Assembly (NCBI GenBank): GCA_024693775.1
Contig: JAILKL010000059.1
Span: 1 to 37,746 of the forward strand
DNA from: Pseudobutyrivibrio sp.
GTDB taxonomy: Bacteria > Bacillota > Clostridia > Lachnospirales > Lachnospiraceae
Length of the DNA: 37,746 bases
Direction: 5' to 3'
The notes beneath the pieces were generated by a model. The model was not told the origin of the DNA, did no database searches, and was given only the letters and a program-made list of their open reading frames with translations. This document shows, in pieces, positions 9,029-19,200 of the stretch (its first letter is position 1; every line of letters begins with the position of its first letter). The position numbers and the translations under genes are program-made.

Positions 9029-10207
9029 CTATCTGACTCTCTTAGCTACGATGAACATTCGGCCATTCTCCTTGTAAGTATTACATGTGCTGAGAGTCAA
9101 TATTTTGTCAGTACTAGTAATATTAATCGTCTCATCATACACTGATAAACTCTGGATGTTATCCAAAAACTCCTGGAGCTCCTCTCCTGTAACTGCATTT
9201 ATAAAGTCATAGTATTTATAGGATTCGTCGTCGCTATAGCCTACCTCAGATAAGCCTACTCCAACTACCTCATACTCTTGCTCCTCATATAAAGTTTTAA
9301 AGATTATCGTCTTGTGAGACTGATAATAGTCATAATCTAAATATCTTTTTAGCCCACCAAACATTGCTCCTGAACGCATATTATGTCCATAGATTATAGT
9401 GTTTGTGGTTGGATTAACTATGTCACATCGATAATCAACGAATAGAGTACCTGCAGTGCTATCCTCACCATAAAAATCCCTTCTAAGGTAGTATTCTGGA
9501 TCATTAGGTGTCTGCATAACAGGATAGTTGATATCGGTGTCAACGACCTCTAAAATGCCTACCAAATCTGTATTCTGCGAATACAAATCCTGTAATTCAG
9601 GAAGGATTTGGCGGTCGCTAGCTGCATAATCAGTATCCCAAGGACTCTCAATGTAATCATCAGTAATATCATTTGCTGATGAGGCATTTTCTACATCTTC
9701 ACCTCCATCTGAGTCCTCTACAGAATCTATATCGTCATTTTCTTCTTCCATATTAGCTTTATTTTGTGAATTATTAGTGATTGAAGCCTCCTTGACAGAC
9801 TCCTGGACCTTGGCCATTTTTCTAGCCTGCATCACATCCTTTATCTCCACAAAGCTATAAATACCAATCAAAAGAACTGCTAAAGACACAAAAAGAAGGC
9901 CAACGAGTCTTTGACCCTTAGCCTTCCCTGCTGCTTCTTCTATTATTTCTCTGTCATCTAAAAGCCCAGCGGACTTGTTGGCAACAATGTCCGCAATGTG
10001 CTCTGTATATTGCTTTCCTATTGGGCTATTAAAAGTAATGATGCCATCTCGAATATCATTATAAAGGCGTAGTGCGACCTCCGGATCCTGGATATCCAGC
10101 TCTTCATTGATGCACTCTATTTTTTTGACGTCTTCCTGAGCCGCTCTATACTCATAGAAGGTTTCGAATTCGAAACCTCCTATGATAAAATTTTTATTCT
10201 GTGACAT
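9029..10207 (-). CDS. Class B-like sortase (membrane transpeptidase)
   Basis: This 392-residue sortase cleaves a sorting signal and joins the surface protein to the cell wall. A cytoplasmic N-terminal region of about 95 residues precedes a single transmembrane helix (about 101-121), an acidic linker and the catalytic domain. The catalytic triad is visible: H275 in IIYGHNMRSGAMFG, C375 in LTLSTC and R383 in GRMFIVAKRV. The YGHNM and TLSTC forms fit class B. The N-terminal cytoplasmic domain is unusually long for a stand-alone sortase. It starts 14 bases after the giant adhesin gene and ends about 37 bases before the LRR gene, which carries a fitting C-terminal signal, so this looks like a dedicated enzyme-substrate pair. 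The region before the ATG (GGGGATGAGTGGTGA) offers a usable ribosome-binding site. Confidence 0.93.
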   Translation of the reverse strand: MSQNKNFIIGGFEFETFYEYRAAQEDVKKIECINEELDIQDPEVALRLYNDIRDGIITFNSPIGKQYTEHIADIVANKSAGLLDDREIIEEAAGKAKGQRLVGLLFVSLAVLLIGIYSFVEIKDVMQARKMAKVQESVKEASITNNSQNKANMEEENDDIDSVEDSDGGEDVENASSANDITDDYIESPWDTDYAASDRQILPELQDLYSQNTDLVGILEVVDTDINYPVMQTPNDPEYYLRRDFYGEDSTAGTLFVDYRCDIVNPTTNTIIYGHNMRSGAMFGGLKRYLDYDYYQSHKTIIFKTLYEEQEYEVVGVGLSEVGYSDDESYKYYDFINAVTGEELQEFLDNIQSLSVYDETINITSTDKILTLSTCNTYKENGRMFIVAKRVR

Positions 10208-10221
10208 TCACCACTCATCCC

Positions 10222-13200
10222 CTATTTGATTGTAACTGGCATCGTTTCTGATCTAGTTACTTCTGTTAACGTATTATCGATAACAGAGTATCCAATTACA
10301 TAATAGTAATATACGCTGCCACTTGTCAAATTAGAGTTTGTGTATTTTTTGAGACTTGCTGGATAACAAGCAACTTTCTTTTCATTTCCAGCTTCGTCTA
10401 TACGATAAATCTTGTAAATTGTCACATCGCCAACTGCCTCTGACCAATCTATTGTTGCCTTTCCTGTTGAATTGCTTGTTACTTTGATTGTAGAAGTAGT
10501 AATACCTGTTGTTTTTTGAGCTGTCTTATATTCGCTATACTGTAAATCATTGTTAATTGTTGCATAGCTACGAATCTTTACCTGATAACTGCATACGCTA
10601 TCCAGACCAGTAAATGTATATTCCTCACTTCCATCAGATATTGTTGTAGATGCTACAACTGCGCCAGTATCCACTTTTATAATCTCGATTTCGTCACCGT
10701 CTGCATAGATATCATGAACCCATGTAGCTGTTACAGAAGTACTATCACTTGTTAACTGTAAATTGATAGGAGTTCCAACTACTATATCTGGATAGTATGT
10801 CTTAGATCCTGATATATTTCCAGTTCCTGTAAGAGTAACTGTGCATGGTGAATAAATATTTGTACCATACTCTACTGTATAGTCTGTGTTTTCTGTAAGT
10901 TTGTATGGATCATTGTCATCAGACATAATAAATACTGACAATGGTGGCTTAATCTGATAGCCCGTATATCGATTGTTCTTTGAATAAACAACATTACAGT
11001 TTGAAATATCTCTTGAAACAATCTCGTATGATGCTTCTTTTGGATTGCTAACTGTAGCTGAACCTACTTTATAATTAACAACTACAGTAATAGTTCCTAA
11101 ATCAGTAAAGTTTTCTGTCTGTGTAGTTCTATCGTCATCTCTATAATATTCTATTGAGCTGATTTCTGCAGAACTTACATTCAATTCTGGAACTATCTTG
11201 ATAGGGTAACCAGTAAACTCATATTTAGGATCAATATTTGTTATTTCAACATCGTCTTCATTAAACGATATTCCGTAATTTACTGATTTTTCTCCCTGCC
11301 AATAGTGATCTCCATTTCCGACATATAGCACTGTTCCATCAGAGAAGAAATCGTCTGTTGATGTTATTTTACTTGCGGAATATTCTCCGTTTTTTAATAT
11401 AAAGTCTTCTGTCTGTTCATTCTGATGCTCAAGAACTAAAACACAATCAGGATCTATTTGTTTACCTGTGTACAACTGAGGCTGTACACCCTTCACATAT
11501 GTTCCATTATATTCGTAGTATGCCTCTGTTTCTGATAAATTACCCCAAATATAGTATTCTAATTCTTTTTCTCCTGTATAATTTCCTATACCTGTAACTA
11601 CTAATGTCTTCTTACCTGGAGTGATATTATCTGTAAGTGTTAATGTATAATCTACATCTTCTGTTAGCGCTAATGTGCCGTCATTTACTTCTATTTCTGG
11701 CTCTATTGAATATCCTTTATTGTAGAAATAATTATTACCATTATCTCCATTATTCATGAACTTGACACTGAAATCACTGTCTGAAATATCATCTTGAAGT
11801 ACCAAGTACATGATTCTAAATGTTGCTGCTGTAGAGCCTGAAGCAAAGTAATTTCCACCGCTGTAATTAGTAGCCGTAGATGCTGCTATTGATACTGTAA
11901 TATATGATGCACTTATTATTGCTCCAGTATCCTTATTAAATGTCGAAACTGGAATATCCTCATCACTTTCATCATCATATGCTACTGTATAATCTTCATC
12001 CTCTGTTAACTTGCCCTTAGTCTGACCACTTGTTCCTAAAGTATTATCTGTTACCGTAATCGTAGGTTTAATCAGATTATTTTTATTTTTGTAAACGGCA
12101 TAATAGTAGTTAACATACTGACTTGCATAATCTGATGTAATTAAATCAGTATCAACTAAATATGTGGTTACTGCAGATTCATCCATTCTCTTTACGCTTG
12201 TATCCGCAATTGTAAATGTAAGCTGCCCTGCTGTCTCAGTTGTAAATGCTGTTTCATTTGTAAATGTCTTTGATGCATCCGTAATCTCTTTTCTATTGAT
12301 TGCATATAGCTGTGATATTGTTCCACAGTATGAACCCAATCCTGTGATTACTATGTATTTTTCTCCAGCATCTACTGATGCATCCTTTTCACCTGAAGCA
12401 TCAATGTATGATACTTCATAATCTTTATTTACTGTTAGACGTGTTGTTCCACTATATACAGTAGGTGTTGGCTTTTGAGCGATTCCATTATATGTATAAT
12501 GGCACATTGCTGTCTTATTAGCTGATGATGTATATGTATAGCTAGACTGATCAGCATTTTGCATTGAATATGTTACCTTAAGATCTGTTAAGGTGTTTAG
12601 ATTCTTTCCAATGTTGTATGGCAATGTGATGGAATCTGTATAATTACCCTTACCTGTAATAGTAATTGCTGGAGAACCATCTGCTACAGTTGCGTTAACT
12701 GTGTCAGAACCATCTCTATTCCATGCGCCTGTGCCAGCAGCCGAGTTGTTAGTAAGACTAATCTCATAATCTGTACCCTCTTCCAGCACCTTATGAGTAG
12801 TACTTGTACCTGCTATCTTCAAATCCTCAATAACTAGTGTTGGAATATTTGTTGGATTGTCTGTACTATTTACTTCTGTAACGTCTGATAAATATATTTT
12901 TAAGCCCTCTGTATCAGTTGAAATTACATATCTTGTATCAGCTGTTACATAATAATCTTCCCAATTACCCGGTTTATACTTAAGCTCTGTCTTACTATAG
13001 TAATAGTGGAAATTATTTGATAATGAACGCGGTGTCACCTTAAAGATTACAGAGTTTGTCTGTATACAGTTATTTGCTCCAACTATTTGTATAGTATATT
13101 GTCCTATCTCTTTTAATGTGGAAGTACTTCCTGCTGCATTTAATACCTTAATCGTGTAGTCATATCCATCCGAATATTTTTTCATTGATCTTAAAGGGGT

Positions 13201-16200
13201 AGTACCATTTACTGTTACAGTAATAATATCGTATGGATCAATTGTCTTTCCTGTATACTCTGTAGTTGTTGGATTGATTGTAATTGTTGAACTACGTAAA
13301 TCCAGCTGGCTAATGGTAAATTCCTTTGAAATATTAGTGCCTGTGTAATTACCGTTATCTACAGCAGATATAGTTACAGATCCATTTGTAGATACACCTG
13401 ATGCATTGTTAGTATATACAGGAGTAGTATAATCTACACCCTCAGTTAAAGTATGTGTACCATTTTTTACAGTGATTGTAGGTTTAACCTCTACGCCATA
13501 TCCTGCATAAATTGCTTCTCCTACAGTAATCATTGATGCTGTTATTGCAACCTGATTAATTGTGAATTCAGCAGTCTTTTCACCTGAATATGCATTTATA
13601 CCTTCCACAGTAACTGTGGCAGTGCCAGCATCAACATTGTTTGTGTATGATACTGTATAGTCTGTATTTTCACGCAATGAGTCAGACCTACCTGATACAG
13701 TAACTGTCACTGTAGGTTTAATCTCTGATCCAGTATAATCAAATTTTGTTCCACTTAATGTAACTGTTGCATTTTCAAGTGAAATTCCCGCAACCTTTAA
13801 TGATGCTGAAAGTGATCCATATACTGTTGTTTTATCCTTTGGCTTTGCTGTAATCGTATAGTCGTCCATCAATGTAACTGTTGCTGGTGAAATAGTTACA
13901 TAATCAGTTATTGACGAATTGTAAATAATTGTCTTACCTGAAGTTTGTGACGAGTCTGTAACAGTTATTTGTGCTGGTACTGTTATTTCGGAACCTGTGT
14001 ATGGCAATTCCGTAACACTCTGACCAGACCCATCTATAAACTTCATAGTTGCATTACTTAGGTTGTATCTAATATAAAATGGGTAATTAGTACCTGATGT
14101 ATTACTATTTTCTATAAAATATCTACTTCCCGTGCCTGGTTTTAATACTGCATACCATAGACCAACATCCTTTGGCACAGATCCGCTACCACTATATGTA
14201 ATAATGTAATCTCCAGCGCCTGCTGCACCATCAGTAGTAGTTGTAGCCTGTATAGCACCCGCACTCTTTAATTCAGAAAAATCTACTGTAATATTGCTTC
14301 CTGTATAGTCATAGACTTTGTCGTCATTGACGACTGTGCCACCCGCTAATGTAAGTGAAGTATATGTACTTACATCAACAAGGAAGCATACCGGATTTCC
14401 ATTGGTATAGGTCACTCCTGTAACAGTGCCTGAACATGCACTATTTTCTTTGGCTGTTACTGTGATATCCGCATCAGGACCTGGAAGTCCTTCTCGCGCT
14501 CTTGTAACTGTTGTATGATTTAAAGGATTTGCCAATGTTTGGCTATAGGTTAAATCTCCTTGGTTTTCCTTATACTTAATTATTGGAGTATATGTCGTAG
14601 TAGGATCACCTGATGGATACAATTCATAGCATCCATAAGTAGCACTTGTAGTGTTTTTTGTATATTTTGCATCCATGGTTACATTTGCATATGATGAATT
14701 TAATTTCAAAATAATGTTAAATGTTACCTTTTTATAACCACTATATGATCCTATTCCGTGTAACCAGAACCAGTTTGTATTATCACCATATGAAGGTGCT
14801 TTGTTAGCACCATATATTTCTGTAATACTAGTGTCATTTTCCTGAGCCTGTATTGCAGCCAAAACAGTTGTGCCAGCTATGGAATCTGTGGCTGTTTTAT
14901 CTGTTACAATTTCATAGTCTATTCCATAAGTTAATGTAGTGCTTGATGAACTTGTTCCTGTTGCAAGTTTTAATGTTTTGGCTGATGATTCAACATCGCT
15001 CTTTATCTGTGTAGGATCAATTACAGATGCAATATATTCATAGTCATCTGAGAATGTTGCAGTAAAATCTTTTATAGAATTTGTGGCTATAGTGAAGGTT
15101 ACTGTTAAATTCTTGCTATTGTCCTCATAGTTATCCCCAGTTATCTTGATGTTTATAGTTGCCGTTCCAGGATTAGTATTACTTGTGTAACTTATTGTGC
15201 ATTTGCTGCTAGTAATATCATTTCCTGACATATCAGTCACTACTAATGCTGGTTCTTTAGCTGTACCATCAAAAATAAATGTTTCCTGCGTAATTGCAGC
15301 TGTATAAGTAGAGCTACTTGTATCAATCAACAAATTGTTACTGTCTGACGCATCCGCATAGTATACCTTTACATATCCAGGAACAATCTCCCTTACAATT
15401 GTTATGCTATCCGTAAAGTTTCCTACGCCAGCAAATGTATTGGACTTACTTGAAACAACATCAGTGCCAACCAACGCATTTTCAGGTGTGAAATCGCTAG
15501 AAGTCAGATTATATGCACCATCTGTTGATGTACTTGGTAACGTAACTGTAGCAGGATAATAATACAGCTCTGGAGTAGCATATAAACTATCACCTGTATA
15601 ATACATTGTTCTATTTCCTGCAGTTCTAATTCTGCTATTGGTTGCACTATCAGAAATTGATACAGGTATTATCTGATAATATACTGTGGCCGTTCCATAA
15701 TAGCCTCCCATACCAGTAATTGTATAATTTACTTTATTATAATCTGTACTTGATTTTGCAGCATCTGTCTTTAGTCTTGCATCATACGCATTGTCACCTG
15801 TTAGTGTGGTTTCGATACTTGTTACTTCATAATCAGTATTTTCGGATAATCCCGTACTGCCCACTGTGAAACCAATTATAGGTGCTTGGCCTATTCCGCT
15901 TGCGTTTCCTCTCCAAGGAATTGACCATCTACTAGTATCAGTAGTGGTATTTGTTGCATTAGCTTTAAAATATGTTGACTCAGTATCTATCAAATAATCT
16001 CGTCCGTTATATGGACTTATAGTAACTAATGCACTTGAAATATCTTTACCAACATAGTATGTCTTTGATATTTCTCCTGTAAAATTACCTGTTCCAGCAA
16101 TTTTTACTGTTTTTTTACCTGCAGTTCCTATACTGGTATTGCTTGAATAATCTACTGTATAGTCTTCCTCAGTAAGTGTTGTGGTTGTTGATCCATTTAC

Positions 16201-19200
16201 ATATGTTAAGGTAAGTGATAATTTTACATCATTGCCAGAATCATAATTTTTTTGATATTCATCATCTAATGAAGTATTATCTGCCTCAACTACTGTAACA
16301 TTACTAATATCTACAGGCTGAATCTTGAAATATACGACTGCATTATTATGCGCATATGATCCATATCCTTTAATGTAAATGTATGGAGAAGAATCTTTAC
16401 TCCAATCTCCACTAATATTTGCTTCTGTAGAGTTAACATATGATAATGTATAATCTTTATTTCTTGTAAGCTCATTTCCTTCGCTATCATATACCGTAAC
16501 AGCACAGCTTTGCTTTATACCTGAGCCCTTATAATGTGTGATAAATGTATCATCTAGATAATATACATATTCGTAATTTCCACTAGAGTCTGCACTTGTA
16601 GGTGTTGATTGTACAATAGCCGTATTTACGCCATTTTCACCTGTCACATTAATTGAATATCCAGATGTATTACTTGCTATTGTAAATTTAACTACAACAT
16701 CATCCTTTAAATTGCCGTTGGATGTCGCACTTATTGTAATGGTTCTTTCTCCAGGTGCAGGATTCTGCTCATAAGTTACAGAGAAATTATCATTGTACAA
16801 AGTATCACTGGCTGAAGGGTCTATAGTTTCAGAATATGTAGTATTTGTTCCATCTGTTATAGAAACCTTCACAGCTGGTGTAATGACCTTACCTGTGTAT
16901 GTATATGTCTTATTTTCAACAAGACCTACTACTACATTATCCGAATTACCTGAAGCTATGCTTGCTTGATTTATAGTAAATTGATATTTGTCTCCACTTA
17001 AAGTGCCCTTATAATTACCTAGACCTGTAATTGTGTATGTTGCTGTTCCTGCGTTAGTATTATCTGAATATGTTATTTCATAATCTGTGCCTTCTGATAG
17101 TACAGTTGCTCCATATTTTAATGTAATATCTGCTGATGAAGAGGAGGTAGATGTACCTGTTGTTAATTTCTGCTCTGTTCCATCAAATGTCTTTGAAATA
17201 CTTGAACTAATAGTAACTGTAACATTGCTTAATGGTAAGCGTTCAACAGTATATGTGGCAACCTTGTCTATACCTGCATACGTATTCAGACCTGTAACCT
17301 TAATATATTTTGTTGTTCCACTTGTGACATCATTAGTTAAAGTCTTAGTGCATTCTGCATCATCATAAATACCAATTTCGTAATCAGTTCCTTCAACTAT
17401 TGTTGCATTAGGAACAAACACCTTGATTGTAGGTGTTGCATCAGTAGAATCATATTTACTGTCCGTTGTTGCAAAATACTTGCTGGTCATATTTGGATTA
17501 TAGTAGGTTGTATATCCAGTTGCATAACCATTTGAACTTGTTCCATCATAATTCGAACCGTCCGTAATACGTATAACCAAATCATTTTTATAACATGGAA
17601 TAATTTTATATGCGGACTGTTTGTAGGTGCTTGAATCAAAATTATTGCCAGCACCTGTTACGCGTACTTCTGGACTATCTGTTGTTTCTGTTCTATCTCC
17701 TATATAGCTTGTTGTATAATCCGGTTCTGTTGTATAATCCGTATCTGTTGTATAATCCGTATCTGCGGTTAATTTTTCATCTCCTATATAAACGTCAAAA
17801 TCAGTACCGGCAACTGGCTCAATTTTTTCTCCAGTATGGTCAAACTGGTAATTGCCATCTACACCATTATGTTTCCATTTTATTGTTGTAGAAGACATAC
17901 TGGCTTTTTGAATTGTAAAATTGACTGAAAGACTTCCAGTATAACCCTTATTATCTTTCATAGTAAATGTTATTGTTTTTTCGCCAGCTGTTATAGCACT
18001 TTTTTCTGTACCACCCTTATCTGTGATTATATAATCAGCTGTATCCTTGTTAATTACATCAGTAACTACCTGACCATCACTATCTGTAAATGCTACTTCA
18101 AGCCAAGAATTATTATTTGAAGAATCTACCGTTAGTGTTTTTTCTAAAGCTGTATATTCCTCATCCTTAAAATTATTACCCTTGCTGGTCAGACTGACGC
18201 TATATAAGTCACTTATATCTAAACCTTTTTTTAATTTGGTCCATGTAACATCACCTGTAAAGTTTCCTGTACCAGAAAGGTTTACAACATATGTTATTCC
18301 TGTAGATTCAGCAGAAGATGTAAAACTATTAACTACAAAATCTGTATTAAATACTGGTGTTACTCCAGAAATTGCCGTTATACCGGTGATGCTAGTTATT
18401 GTACTATTAGACACTGTTAAATCAGCGCTAGCAAAAGCATCTACTGTTAAAGTAATTGGCGAAATAGTAAAACTTCTAGTGTATGTATATGTCTTTGTGT
18501 TTACTGTTTGAGAAATAGTTACGCTTGCTTTGCTAGTACTTGTACTTACATTTGTATTATTATCCCATTTAGTTATTGTTACAGTAGCCTCTGTTCCTGA
18601 TGCAGAGTACGCCTTTACTGTTGGCTGTACCTCTTTGCCGGTATAGCTAATTGTAGGTTGAGCATCAGTACTATCTGGATCCCATTCAGCAATAGTAAAA
18701 CTAAGTACATAAACTGTTACATCCTTTGTTGAAGTAGTAGTCGCATTTACGTAGCTTGCACGTACTGTAACAGAACCTGGTCCTACTGCAGTTAATTTTC
18801 CTGTTGCAGAATCAATAGTTGCCACAGTACTTGTATTTTCAACGATTGACCATGTAACTGTTCTATCAACTTCATTTCCATTGCCATCTAAAATTTTTGC
18901 AGTAAATGTTTCTGTATCACCTTTTCCAAGATGATAATAGCCGCTACTATCTGCTTCAGCAGTTGTTGCACTTATAGAATCAATAACATACGAATCTGTT
19001 GTCTTATCTGTAATTTCTACCGTATCACCAGATACTATATAAAAAATTTCATTATAAGCAGAAGCAGACTCCCATGCTCCTGTTACACCTATCATATATG
19101 TTGGTGCATTATATGTAGTTCCGTGTTGTGTACCAAATCCGATTTCCACTTCATCATTCGTGGTTGATACAACTATAGAATAAGTTTCTCCACCAGAAAT

